DNA from: Rhodospirillales bacterium
GTDB lineage: Bacteria > Pseudomonadota > Alphaproteobacteria > UBA8366 > JADFVY01
Assembly: GCA_024644185.1 (NCBI GenBank)
Contig: JAHELM010000012.1
Location: 1-14,448, forward strand
Reading direction: 5' to 3'
DNA length: 14,448 bases
Of the stretch, positions 1-6,995 are shown in pieces; the first letter of the stretch is position 1, and each line of letters starts with the position of its first letter. The notes beneath the pieces were generated by a model, which was given only the letters and a program-made list of their open reading frames with translations, was not told the DNA's origin and searched no databases. The position numbers and the translations under genes are program-made.

Positions 1-351
1 CAGATCGCGCACCCGGGCGGGGTCCTCGATCACGCGCGGCGTGCCGTGGACATGCACCGCGACGTAGTTCCATGTGGGCACCGATTCGGCGGAATCGTAC
101 CAGCGCGGCGAAACATAAGCGTGCGGGCCGTGGAAAATGGCGAGCATTTCGCCCTGGCCGTCGATCGCCTTCCAGTGCGGATTGGCGCGCGCGAAATGCG
201 ACAGCAGGCGGTCGCCATCGAGCAGAAACGGCAGATGGGTGGCGACGGGCGCGCCGTCGACCGTGCCGACCAGGATGCCGAAGGCATTGTCGCGGATGGC
301 GCTGTCCAGCGCGTCACGATTCGTCTCGGCGAAGTGTTTCGGCACATACAT
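1..351 (-). CDS. PaiB-like FMN-binding protein, partial (C-terminus off the left edge)
   Basis: The frame starts with ATG at 351 and gives 117 residues without a stop before the window ends. The start MYVPKHFAETNRD, the middle stretch GILVGTVDGAPVATHLPF and the segment YVSPRWY followed by VPTWNYVAVHVHG are typical of the PaiB/FMN_bind_2 family of flavin-binding split-barrel proteins. PaiB of Bacillus is described as a negative regulator of sporulation and protease genes, but most family members have no known role, so the regulator label is only by family. The start is supported by a GAGGA ribosome binding site about 7 bases upstream. It lies 36 bp downstream of the sdhB stop in the same direction and may be read through from the sdh operon; a small GC hairpin (372-386) sits in that gap. 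About half of the expected protein (roughly 200 residues in the family) is present. Confidence 0.85.
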   Translation of the reverse strand, partial: MYVPKHFAETNRDALDSAIRDNAFGILVGTVDGAPVATHLPFLLDGDRLLSHFARANPHWKAIDGQGEMLAIFHGPHAYVSPRWYDSAESVPTWNYVAVHVHGTPRVIEDPARVRDL

Positions 352-371
352 CCGGGATTCCTCGGATCGGG

Positions 372-386
372 CCGCGCGGGGCGCGG
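372..386 (-). other. Small GC hairpin between sdhB and the PaiB-like gene
   Basis: CCGCGC and GCGCGG form a perfect 6-bp stem around a 3-base loop. It begins 2 bases past the sdhB stop and ends 20 bases before the next start. There is no T tract, so it is not a convincing intrinsic terminator; it may protect the 3' end of the sdh message or weaken readthrough. Confidence 0.3.
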
Positions 387-387
387 T

Positions 388-1167
388 TCAGCCCTGGCGC
401 TGCATCATCAGCATCTTCAGCTCGCCGATCACCTTCGCCGGGTTCAGACCCTTCGGGCAGGTCTTGGTGCAGTTCAGGATGGTGTGGCAGCGATACAGCC
501 GGAACGGATCCTCGAGCTGATCGAGCCGCTCGCCGGTCCGCTCGTCGCGCGAATCGGCGATCCAGCGATAGGCCTGCAACAGCACGGCCGGGCCGAGGTA
601 GCGGCTGCCGTTCCACCAGTAGCTGGGGCAGGAGGCGCTGCACGAGAAACACAGGATGCACTCGTAGAGCCCGTCCAGCTTCTTGCGGTCCTCCGGCGAC
701 TGCAGACGCTCGCGATCCGGCGCCGGGGTATCGGTCTTCAACCACGGCTCGATCGAGGCGAGCTGCGCATAGGCGTGGTTCAGATCGGGCACCAGGTCCT
801 TCACCACTTCCATGTGCGGCAGCGGATAGACCTTCACGTCGCCTTTCACCTCGTCGGTGTATTTGGTGCAGGCCAGCGTGTTGGTGCCGTCGATATTCAT
901 GGCGCAGGACCCGCACACGCCCTCGCGGCAGGACCGGCGGAAGGTCAATGTCGGGTCGATCTCGGTCTTGATCTTGATCAGCGCGTCGAGGACCATCGGG
1001 CCGCAGCCGTCGAGATCCACATGGAACGTATCGACACGCGGGTTCGCGTCGTCGTCCGGCGACCAGCGATAGACGCGGAAGGTCCGCACCCGCCTGGCGC
1101 CGGCGGGCGCCGCCCAGGTCTTGCCTTCGCGGATCTTCGAATTTTTCGGCAGGGCGAATTCAACCAT
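388..1167 (-). CDS. sdhB: Succinate dehydrogenase iron-sulfur subunit SdhB
   Basis: SdhB (259 aa) carries electrons from the flavin of SdhA through three iron-sulfur clusters to quinone at the membrane face of complex II. All cluster ligands are visible: C80, C85, C88 and C100 for [2Fe-2S] in the N-terminal ferredoxin domain (SCREGVCGSCAM), C170, C173, C176 and C237 for [4Fe-4S], and C180, C227 and C233 for [3Fe-4S] in the C-terminal domain (CILCFSCSASCPSYWW, CHTILNCTKTCPKG). Length is normal for the family. The open frame continues upstream to 1302, but MVEFALPKNS at 1167 is chosen because a GAGGAA ribosome binding site lies just upstream and the longer form would run into sdhA. It is the last gene of sdhCDAB, with 32 bp between the sdhA stop and its start. 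Confidence 0.97.
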   Translation of the reverse strand: MVEFALPKNSKIREGKTWAAPAGARRVRTFRVYRWSPDDDANPRVDTFHVDLDGCGPMVLDALIKIKTEIDPTLTFRRSCREGVCGSCAMNIDGTNTLACTKYTDEVKGDVKVYPLPHMEVVKDLVPDLNHAYAQLASIEPWLKTDTPAPDRERLQSPEDRKKLDGLYECILCFSCSASCPSYWWNGSRYLGPAVLLQAYRWIADSRDERTGERLDQLEDPFRLYRCHTILNCTKTCPKGLNPAKVIGELKMLMMQRQG

Positions 1168-1199
1168 GTGCCTGTTCCTCGTGCTTTTCCCGACCCGGC

Positions 1200-2990
1200 C
1201 TAATAAACCCGCGCCTTGGGCGGGAAGGGCTGGACATCGTCGGTCAGCGTGTTCATGTGCACCGGCCGGTAGTCGATCCGCACCTTGCCGTCCTCGCCGC
1301 ACCAGGCGATGCTGTGCTTCATCCAGTCGGCGTCGTCGCGCCCGGGGAAATCCTCGCGGGCATGCGCGCCGCGCGATTCCTTGCGATTGGCCGCCGATTC
1401 AATGGTCGCCTTGGCCTGGTACAGCAGATTGTCCAGTTCCAGCGTCTCGACCAGATCGGAATTCCAGATCATCGAGCGGTCGGTGACCTTGAGGTCCTGG
1501 CGCCGCTGCCAGATCGCATCCATCTTCGCCGCGCCCTCGGCCAGCACGTCACCGGTGCGGAACACGGCGCAATCGTTCTGCATGGCGCGCTGCATGTCGA
1601 GCCGCAGCGCCGCCGTCGGCGTGCCGCCGCCGGCATTGCGCAACCGGTCCAGCCGGCCCAGCGCCAGATCGGCCGAATCCTTCGGCAACGGCCGCGCGGC
1701 TTCCTTGGGGTTTACGATCTCGGCGCAGCGGTTGGCGGCGGCGCGGCCAAACACCACGAGATCGAGCAGCGAGTTCGAGCCGAGGCGGTTCGCCCCGTGC
1801 ACCGACACGCAGGCCGCCTCGCCGATCGCCATCAGGCCGGGAACCACGCTGTCCGGATTGCCGTCCTTCAGCGTCACCACCTCGCCGTGATAATTCGTCG
1901 GGATGCCGCCCATGTTGTAATGGCAGGTCGGAATCACCGGGATCGGCTCGCGGGTGACATCGACGCCGGCGAAAATCCGCGCCGTCTCGGAAATTCCGGG
2001 CAGGCGCTCGGCCAGGATCTTCGGATCCAGATGCTCCAGATGCAGATGGATATGGTCCTTGCCGGCACCGACGCCGCGGCCCTCGCGGATCTCGATGGTC
2101 ATCGAGCGGCTGACCACGTCGCGGCTGGCCAGATCCTTGGCCGAGGGCGCATAGCGTTCCATGAAACGCTCGCCCTCGGAATTGGTCAGGTAGCCGCCCT
2201 CGCCCCGCGATCCCTCGGTGATCAGACAGCCGGCGCCATAGATGCCGGTCGGATGGAACTGCACGAATTCCATATCCTGCAGGGGCAGGCCGGCGCGCAG
2301 CGCCATGCCGCCGCCATCGCCGGTGCAGGTATGCGCCGAGGTGCAGGAGAAATAGGTACGGCCGTAGCCGCCGGTCGCCATCACCGTCATCTTGGCGCGG
2401 AAGCGATGGATCGTGCCGTCGTCCAGGTTCCAGGCGATCACGCCACAGCAGGCGCCGTCCCGGTCCATGATCAGGTCGATGGCGAAATATTCGACGAAGA
2501 ACTCGGCATTGTGCCGCAGCGACTGCTGGTAGAGCGTGTGCAGGATGGCATGGCCGGTGCGGTCGGCGGCGGCGCAGGTGCGCTGCGCCGTGCCTTCGCC
2601 GTAATGCGTGGTCATGCCGCCGAAGGGACGCTGATAGATGCGTCCATCGGCGGTGCGGCTGAACGGCACGCCGTAATGTTCCAGCTCGATGATCGCCGGG
2701 ATTGCCTCGCGGCACATGTATTCGATCGCGTCCTGGTCGCCGAGCCAGTCGGAGCCCTTGACCGTGTCGTACATGTGCCAGCGCCAGTCGTCCTCGCCCA
2801 TATTGCCCAGCGCGGCCGAGACGCCGCCCTGGGCGGCCACGGTGTGGCTGCGGGTCGGGAAGACCTTGGTGATGCAGGCGGTGCGCAGACCCTTCTGCGC
2901 CATGCCGAAGGTGGCGCGTAACCCGGCGCCGCCGGCGCCGACGACGATGACGTCATATTCGTGATCGATGATCGGATAGGCCTGTGCCAT
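1200..2990 (-). CDS. sdhA: Succinate dehydrogenase flavoprotein subunit SdhA
   Basis: SdhA (596 aa) oxidises succinate to fumarate in the TCA cycle on the cytoplasmic side of the inner membrane, using covalently bound FAD. The N-terminal dinucleotide-binding motif is VGAGGAG (residues 17-23), and the covalent flavin histidine is H49 in SHTVAAQGG. The expected active-site residues are present: H246 in QFHPTGIYG, R290 in LASRDVVSR, H357 in CHYNMGGIPTN and R402 in GANRLGSNSLLD. The C-terminal part is the usual fumarate reductase/SDH helical domain, ending with EDFPGRDDADWMKHS and YRPVHM. Length matches the family (about 590-600). The start at 2990 has a GGAG ribosome binding site about 10 bases upstream and lies 19 bp after the sdhD stop. 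The stop is TAG. Confidence 0.98.
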   Translation of the reverse strand: MAQAYPIIDHEYDVIVVGAGGAGLRATFGMAQKGLRTACITKVFPTRSHTVAAQGGVSAALGNMGEDDWRWHMYDTVKGSDWLGDQDAIEYMCREAIPAIIELEHYGVPFSRTADGRIYQRPFGGMTTHYGEGTAQRTCAAADRTGHAILHTLYQQSLRHNAEFFVEYFAIDLIMDRDGACCGVIAWNLDDGTIHRFRAKMTVMATGGYGRTYFSCTSAHTCTGDGGGMALRAGLPLQDMEFVQFHPTGIYGAGCLITEGSRGEGGYLTNSEGERFMERYAPSAKDLASRDVVSRSMTIEIREGRGVGAGKDHIHLHLEHLDPKILAERLPGISETARIFAGVDVTREPIPVIPTCHYNMGGIPTNYHGEVVTLKDGNPDSVVPGLMAIGEAACVSVHGANRLGSNSLLDLVVFGRAAANRCAEIVNPKEAARPLPKDSADLALGRLDRLRNAGGGTPTAALRLDMQRAMQNDCAVFRTGDVLAEGAAKMDAIWQRRQDLKVTDRSMIWNSDLVETLELDNLLYQAKATIESAANRKESRGAHAREDFPGRDDADWMKHSIAWCGEDGKVRIDYRPVHMNTLTDDVQPFPPKARVY

Positions 2991-3009
2991 GTTGCTTTTT
3001 CTCCTGGCC

Positions 3010-3390
3010 TCAGCCGCCCAGCGCGACCTTGAGAACGGCGAAGGCCGCCGCCACCCCGAACACTGCCGTCGCCGCCTTCACCGCCAGCTGGGCCGCCAGC
3101 TTGCGGGCATGCGAATGCACGTAATCCTCGATCACCACCTGCACGCCGTGCTGCGCGTGGTGGAACAGCGCGCCGATCAGCAGCAGCGTCAGCACCGTGT
3201 TCAGCGGCCGGCCGAGCCAGGCGACCACGGTCGCATGATCGGCACCGGTCAGGCGCGCCAGCGAGATTGCAAACCAGGGCACCAGCGGCACGAGGGCCAG
3301 CGCGCTCAGCCGCTCGGCCCACCAGTGATGCGTGCCGTGATGACCGATGCCGAGCCCGCGGGCGCGGGCGAGAGGGGTGCGCAGGCTCAT
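3010..3390 (-). CDS. sdhD: Succinate dehydrogenase membrane anchor subunit SdhD
   Basis: This 126-aa protein has three hydrophobic segments (roughly residues 28-47, 60-78 and 103-123), as expected for the small membrane anchor of complex II. The diagnostic stretch is HHAQHGVQVVIEDYVH (77-92). By alignment with E. coli SdhD, H78 is the likely haem b ligand and D89-Y90 line the ubiquinone site. It begins 4 bases after the sdhC stop, with its ribosome binding site (GGGGAG) inside the end of sdhC, so translation is probably coupled. It binds SdhC to form the quinone-reducing membrane domain. Confidence 0.95.
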   Translation of the reverse strand: MSLRTPLARARGLGIGHHGTHHWWAERLSALALVPLVPWFAISLARLTGADHATVVAWLGRPLNTVLTLLLIGALFHHAQHGVQVVIEDYVHSHARKLAAQLAVKAATAVFGVAAAFAVLKVALGG

Positions 3391-3394
3391 TTTC

Positions 3395-3787
3395 TCACAC
3401 TCCCCTTGCCGCGTAGGCGATGACCCATGTGCCGACGGTCAGAACCACCGACATCAGTGCCGCGGCAATGCCGCTTCGCCGCGCCGTGTCGATCTCGAAG
3501 CCCCAGCCCGCATCCCAGCAAAGATGCCGGATGCCGTTGCACAGATGGTAGAACACCGCCCAGGTCCAGCCGAGCAGGAAGACGCGGCCGATCCACGACC
3601 CCAGCAGCGACTGCACCATGGCGAAATAGTCCGGGCCGACCGCCAGCGCCGTCAGCCACCAAACCAGGACGATGCTGCTGAGCGCCAGCCCGACCCCGGT
3701 GATGCGGTGGACGATCGACAGCGCCATCGGCCAGTGGAAATTGTAGACCTGGAGATGCGGCGAGAGTGGCCTGGAACGCGTGCTCAT
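3395..3787 (-). CDS. sdhC: Succinate dehydrogenase cytochrome b556 subunit SdhC
   Basis: This 130-aa membrane protein is the first gene of sdhCDAB. It has the family's N-terminus (STRSRPLSPHLQVYNF), three membrane segments (about 30-50, 64-84 and 106-126), the quinone-site residues S24 and R28 in SIVHRITG, and the haem motif HLCNGIRHLCWD, with H81 the likely axial ligand. The frame could be opened 12 bases earlier at a GTG (3799), but the ATG at 3787 has a well-placed GGAG and the family usually begins Met-x-x-Arg-Pro-Leu-Ser-Pro. With SdhD it anchors SdhAB and reduces ubiquinone. Transcription probably starts about 40 bp upstream (see promoter at 3833-3861). Confidence 0.96.
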   Translation of the reverse strand: MSTRSRPLSPHLQVYNFHWPMALSIVHRITGVGLALSSIVLVWWLTALAVGPDYFAMVQSLLGSWIGRVFLLGWTWAVFYHLCNGIRHLCWDAGWGFEIDTARRSGIAAALMSVVLTVGTWVIAYAARGV

Positions 3788-3832
3788 TCCTGTCTCCACA
3801 TTCGGTGCGGCCGGACGGCCAAGGATGTCTGT

Positions 3833-3861
3833 GACTTACCGCCGTTCCAGGCTCAAGTCAA
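3833..3861 (-). promoter_or_regulatory. Candidate promoter of sdhCDAB
   Basis: On the minus strand a good -35 (TTGACT, 3856-3861) is followed after 17 bp by a weak -10 (TAAGTC, 3833-3838). This would give a leader of about 40 bases before sdhC. The -35 and spacing are good but the -10 is poor, so the call is tentative. Confidence 0.4.
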
Positions 3862-3963
3862 TGTTCGCACCTGCACAAAACCTCCCCGGAAGGGCGGTGC
3901 GGCTTTATGGCGCTTGCGGATCCCGGAGCCGCCGGTGGATTCATGCCGGCAGGCCGGGCGGGG

Positions 3964-3993
3964 CGAAAAAGTGATTCGACTTTTACGAAAAAG
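3964..3993. repeat. Direct repeat CGAAAAAG, two copies 22 bp apart
   Basis: Identical 8-mers at 3964-3971 and 3986-3993 are spaced by two helical turns, inside the only AT-rich patch of the mch-sdhC gap and about 180-205 bp upstream of the sdhC start. The spacing would suit a regulator binding one face of the DNA, but no known site is recognised. Confidence 0.4.
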
Positions 3994-4162
3994 CTCTGAA
4001 TTATGTGCGGTGCGCGCTGTTGCGCCGAAGTTTTCGCCGGGGCGAAATCCCCAGGATGCCGCTTTCCCCGTGATTCTGCGCAGGAATTGCAGGGTGCCGG
4101 CAACCAGGACGAAACTTCGGGTCTGCCTCCGCACCATCGGGCGGAACGCATCCGGGTCCCGC

Positions 4163-4181
4163 GGCGAAGCAAGGCTTCGCC
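4163..4181. repeat. Inverted repeat GGCGAAGC/GCTTCGCC
   Basis: This is a perfect 8-bp stem with a 3-base loop (AAG). The flanking CCCGCG (4158-4163) and CGCGGG (4189-4194) could pair as an outer stem in competition with its first base pair. It may be a copy of a dispersed genomic palindrome or part of an untranslated RNA; only one copy is visible here. Confidence 0.45.
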
Positions 4182-4229
4182 AACCCTTCGCGGGGGATCG
4201 ACAGAGAGTGGACCCGCAACGCACGCCGA

Positions 4230-4272
4230 GAGCCCGCGACAGGGCTCGGGAGGCGCCGTCCACGGCGCCTCC
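4230..4272 (-). terminator. Tandem hairpins behind mch, possible terminator
   Basis: Just 6 bases past the mch stop, GGAGGCGCC and GGCGCCTCC (4249-4257 and 4264-4272) form a perfect 9-bp stem with a 6-base loop. A second stem, GAGCCC/GGGCTC, follows directly at 4230-4247. Neither has a U tract on the minus strand, so termination would be factor-assisted or weak, and the hairpins may instead stabilise the 3' end of the mcl2-mch message. Confidence 0.5.
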
Positions 4273-4278
4273 TTCGAT

Positions 4279-5319
4279 TCAGCGCGGAATCAGCACCGTA
4301 TAGTCGAGATCGAGGACCACTTCCGGACGGTACCGTCCCTCGGAATCCTTCAGCGGGAAGTCGGCGCAGGGATGGTTTTTCGCCGCCACCAGGCGCAGGC
4401 GCAGCGCGCCGACATCCGCGCGGCCGGGACTCTCGATCCGCTCCAGCACCTCCGACCAGGCATGGATCGTGTCGCCGGCGAAGGTGGGATTGGCGTGGCT
4501 GCCGCCGTTGATCGCGGCGATCAGCCCGGCATTGGCCAGGCCGTTGAAGCTGAGGGCGCGGGCAATGCCGATGACATGGCCGCCATAGACGAGACGCCGC
4601 CCGAACCGGCCGGAACTGGCGGCGTGCTGGTCGAAATGCACCTTGGCGGTATTCTGCCACAGCCGCGTCGCCATCATGTGCTCGGCCTCTTCGACGGTGA
4701 CGCCGTCCACATGGTCGATGCGCTCGCCCGGCGCGTAATCGCCCCAGCGATGCGGCGCCCCGGACAGCGCGAAATCCCAGCGCGAGAAATCGATCGCCTC
4801 GGGCGCGAAGAGGGCATCCACCGCCGCCGGCAGATCGGGGACATGCGGCGGCGGGGCCGGCGCCGCCGGGTCGCGCTTGGCCACCATCACCCAGCGGACA
4901 TAGCTGAGCACGTCGTGGCCGTGCTGGTTGGTGCCGGTCGAGCGCACCCAGACGATTCCGGTCCTGGCGCTGGACGTCTCCTTCAGGCCGATCACCTCGG
5001 AGACGGCCGTCAGCGTGTCGCCGGGGAACACCCGGGCGAGAAAGCGGCAATCGGCATAGCCGAGATTGGCGATCGCGTTCAGCGAGACATCCGGCACGGT
5101 CTTGCCGAAGACGATGTGGAAGGCGATCAGGTCGTCGACCGGCGCCCGGTCGAGGCCGAGCCCGCGGGCAAATTCGTCCGAGGATTGCAGGGCGAAGCGC
5201 GGCCCGTACAGCGCCTGGTAGAGCGCCACGTCGCCCGCGGTCACGCTGCGTGGCGTGGCATGCGTCAGCGTCTGCCCGAGGCGGAAGTCCTCGAAGTAAT
5301 TGCCGGGATTGGTTTTCAT
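4279..5319 (-). CDS. mch: Mesaconyl-CoA (2-methylfumaryl-CoA) hydratase, MaoC family
   Basis: This 346-aa protein is a double hot-dog MaoC-type dehydratase. It closely follows what I recall of Rhodobacter sphaeroides Mch along its whole length: MKTNPG at the start, SSDEFARGLGL (46-56), VFGKTVPDVSLNAIANLGY (70-88), STGTNQHG (127-134), YVRWVMVAKRD (140-150), HRWGDYAPGE (190-199), DHVDGVTVEEAEH (202-214) and VLDLDYTVLIPR at the end. Mch reversibly hydrates mesaconyl-C1-CoA to beta-methylmalyl-CoA in the ethylmalonyl-CoA pathway, which assimilates acetyl-CoA without isocitrate lyase. The start at 5319 lies 11 bp after the stop of the CoA-ester lyase gene, with GGGGAA as ribosome binding site, so the two genes form one unit. 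The same fold also occurs in other hydratases, but the full-length resemblance makes Mch the best call. Confidence 0.88.
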   Translation of the reverse strand: MKTNPGNYFEDFRLGQTLTHATPRSVTAGDVALYQALYGPRFALQSSDEFARGLGLDRAPVDDLIAFHIVFGKTVPDVSLNAIANLGYADCRFLARVFPGDTLTAVSEVIGLKETSSARTGIVWVRSTGTNQHGHDVLSYVRWVMVAKRDPAAPAPPPHVPDLPAAVDALFAPEAIDFSRWDFALSGAPHRWGDYAPGERIDHVDGVTVEEAEHMMATRLWQNTAKVHFDQHAASSGRFGRRLVYGGHVIGIARALSFNGLANAGLIAAINGGSHANPTFAGDTIHAWSEVLERIESPGRADVGALRLRLVAAKNHPCADFPLKDSEGRYRPEVVLDLDYTVLIPR

Positions 5320-5330
5320 CGAATTCCCCG

Positions 5331-6215
5331 TCAGGCCGCGGCGGTGTCGAGCGCGGCGATCAGATCGGCCAGGCGGACGATGCGGCGCGCATTCTCCACA
5401 TGCAGGTTTTCCACCAGCTTGCCGTCGACCACCACGACGCCCCGGCCGTTGCGGACCGCCTCTTCATGGGCTGCGATGATGCGCTCGCTCCAGGCGACTT
5501 CGTCGACCGAAGGGGCGAAGGTCTCGTTCGCCGCGGCGATGGTTTTGGGATGGATCAGCGTCTTGCCGTCGAAGCCGAATTCCAGCCCCTGCCGGCAGGA
5601 TTCGGCGAATCCCTGGTCGTCGTCGAGATCGAGATGCACCCCGTCGAGGATCGCCAGGCCGTAAGCCCGCGCCGCCAGCACGCAGAGCGACAGGCTGGTC
5701 AGCATCGGCAGGCGGCGCGGCGTGTGCAGGCAGTGCAGGTCCTTCGCCAGGTCGGACGTGCCCATCACCAGCCCGCCGAGCCGCGACGAGGCCCAGGCGA
5801 TTTCCTCCACATGCAGCACGCCCAGCGGCGTCTCGACCATGCACCAGATCGCCATGCCGTCCGGCGCCCCGGCCTGGCCCATCAGCCGCTCGGCCTCGCG
5901 CACGGTCTCCGAACTTTCCACCTTCGGCAGCAGGATCGCGTCGGCCCCGGATTTCGCCATGGCGGCGATATCGGCTTCGCCCCATTCGCTGGCCAGTCCG
6001 TTGACCCGCACCAGGATCTCGCGCTGGCCATAGCCGCCGGCGGCCAGCGCCTCGAGGATCTGCCGCCGCGCCGTTTCCTTCGCGTCGGGGGCGACCGCAT
6101 CCTCCAGGTCGAGGATCAGCACATCGGCGGCCAGGCCGCGCCCCTTCTCCAGCGCCCGGGCGTTGGAGCCGGGCATGTAAAGCGCGCTGCGGCGCGGGCG
6201 GATGGTTGCGGCCAT
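5331..6215 (-). CDS. HpcH/HpaI-type CoA-ester lyase, probably Mcl2-like (3S)-malyl-CoA thioesterase
   Basis: This 294-aa protein has the citrate lyase beta/malyl-CoA lyase TIM-barrel fold. Visible motifs are RSALYMPGSN (9-18), ILDLEDAVAPD (34-44), VRVNG with R70 for CoA-ester binding, the Mg ligands E128 (CMVETPLG) and D155 (MGTSDLAKDL), and GFDGKTLIHP (214-223). The C-terminal GVVVVDGKLVENLHVENAR resembles Mcl2, the (3S)-malyl-CoA thioesterase of R. sphaeroides, more than Mcl1, the malyl/beta-methylmalyl-CoA lyase. Mcl2 hydrolyses malyl-CoA to malate after Mcl1 condenses acetyl-CoA with glyoxylate. A lyase activity cannot be excluded from sequence, so no symbol is given. It has a GGGGGG-type ribosome binding site, lies just upstream of mch and has its own putative promoter (6246-6274). 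Confidence 0.8.
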   Translation of the reverse strand: MAATIRPRRSALYMPGSNARALEKGRGLAADVLILDLEDAVAPDAKETARRQILEALAAGGYGQREILVRVNGLASEWGEADIAAMAKSGADAILLPKVESSETVREAERLMGQAGAPDGMAIWCMVETPLGVLHVEEIAWASSRLGGLVMGTSDLAKDLHCLHTPRRLPMLTSLSLCVLAARAYGLAILDGVHLDLDDDQGFAESCRQGLEFGFDGKTLIHPKTIAAANETFAPSVDEVAWSERIIAAHEEAVRNGRGVVVVDGKLVENLHVENARRIVRLADLIAALDTAAA

Positions 6216-6245
6216 GAACAGTGCCCCCCTTATGACGATCCGCGA

Positions 6246-6274
6246 CTATAGCCAGACCGCCACGCCGCCGCCAA
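6246..6274 (-). promoter_or_regulatory. Putative sigma-70 promoter of the CoA-ester lyase-mch unit
   Basis: On the minus strand TTGGCG (6269-6274) and CTATAG (6246-6251) are separated by 17 bp. The -10 in the context GCTATAGTC fits the alphaproteobacterial housekeeping -10 (CTATA-type). Transcription would start near 6239, giving a short leader of about 25 bases. The promoter lies in the 87-bp gap directly behind phoB. Confidence 0.55.
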
Positions 6275-6302
6275 GGCCGTATTGCGGTGCAGCATGACGG
6301 GC

Positions 6303-6995
6303 CTACGCGCCGCCCGCCTCCAGGGAATAGCCGGCGCCGCGGACGGTGCGGATCGGGTCGGTGCCGGTGGCGTCGCGCAGCGCCTTGCGCAGGCGGCCGA
6401 CATGGACGTCGACCGTGCGGATTTCCACATGCAGGTCGCGGCCCCAGACGGCGTCGAGGATCGCCTCGCGGCTGTAGACCCGGCCGGGATGTTCGAGGAA
6501 GTGCCGCAGCAGGCGGAATTCGGTCGGGCCGAGTTCGATCTCGCCGTCGCCGACATGCACCCGGTGCGCGGCCAGATTCATCACGATAGCGCCGGCGCGC
6601 AGTTCCTCGGCCGAAAGTTCCGGCCGGGCGCGGCGCAGCAGGGCGCGCACCCGGGCGATCAGCTCGCCCGGCGAGAACGGCTTGGCGACGTAGTCGTCGG
6701 CCCCGGTTTCCAGGCCGCGGATGCGGTCGGCCTCTTCGGTCCGCGCCGTCAGCATGATCACCGGCAGGTCGCGGGTAGCCGGTTCGCGGCGGATGCGCCG
6801 GCAGATCTCGATGCCGCTGACATGCGGCAGCATCCAGTCGAGCAGCACCAGATCCGGCGGTTCCTCGGCCAGCGCCAGCAGGGCATCCTCGCCGGTCGAC
6901 GCCAGGCTGACCGCGAAGCCGGCCTTTTCCAGGTTATAGGACAGCAGCGTCGCCAGCGCGGCCTCGTCCTCGACGACGAGGATGCGGGGCGTCAC
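6303..6995 (-). CDS. phoB: Phosphate response regulator PhoB
   Basis: This 230-aa OmpR/PhoB-type response regulator has a receiver domain (1-120) with the acidic pair E9-D10, phosphoacceptor D53 (LLDWMLP), T83 and K105, and a C-terminal winged-helix DNA-binding domain (about 128-227) with the features VYSREAILDAVWG, RTVDVHVGRLRKAL and IRTVRGAGYSL. Phosphorylated by PhoR under phosphate limitation, it binds 11-bp-repeat Pho boxes such as the one upstream of pstS. The start codon is GTG, overlapping the phoU stop as GTGA (6992-6995). There is no strong ribosome binding site, so translation probably depends on coupling to phoU. The stop is TAG. It is the last gene of the phosphate block. Confidence 0.96.
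   Translation of the reverse strand: MTPRILVVEDEAALATLLSYNLEKAGFAVSLASTGEDALLALAEEPPDLVLLDWMLPHVSGIEICRRIRREPATRDLPVIMLTARTEEADRIRGLETGADDYVAKPFSPGELIARVRALLRRARPELSAEELRAGAIVMNLAAHRVHVGDGEIELGPTEFRLLRHFLEHPGRVYSREAILDAVWGRDLHVEIRTVDVHVGRLRKALRDATGTDPIRTVRGAGYSLEAGGA

Larger units (their letters stand above)
3800..4278. other. 479-bp gap between mch and sdhC with no convincing gene
   Basis: No frame on either strand gives a recognisable protein; frames that stay open here have the composition of random GC-rich sequence. It holds the candidate sdh promoter (3833-3861), an AT-richer patch at about 3964-4005 with the 8-mer CGAAAAAG at 3964-3971 and 3986-3993 (22 bp apart), GGGGCGAAA at 3960-3968 and 4039-4047, a palindrome-like TTTCGCC/GGCGAAA pair (4032-4047), a hairpin at 4163-4181, and the hairpins behind mch (4230-4272). 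It could hold upstream control sites for sdh or a small RNA, but neither is shown by sequence alone. Confidence 0.6.

Noticed and set aside
1257..2921. A 554-codon plus-strand open frame opposite sdhA
   Set aside because: It is a mirror of the sdhA codon pattern, with no recognisable domain and no ribosome binding site context.
3975..4003. A plus-strand promoter-like pair (TTCGAC, 17 bp, GAATTA)
   Set aside because: Both boxes are poor and no gene follows on the plus strand.
4141..4200. A tRNA or riboswitch in the hairpin-rich part of the mch-sdhC gap
   Set aside because: There is no cloverleaf, no GGTTCGA-type T arm with matching acceptor stem, and no known riboswitch core.
3853..4263. A 136-codon minus-strand frame in the mch-sdhC gap
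   Set aside because: It shows no family features, has an Arg/Ser-rich composition and runs through the hairpins and the -35 of the sdh promoter. It is most likely chance.
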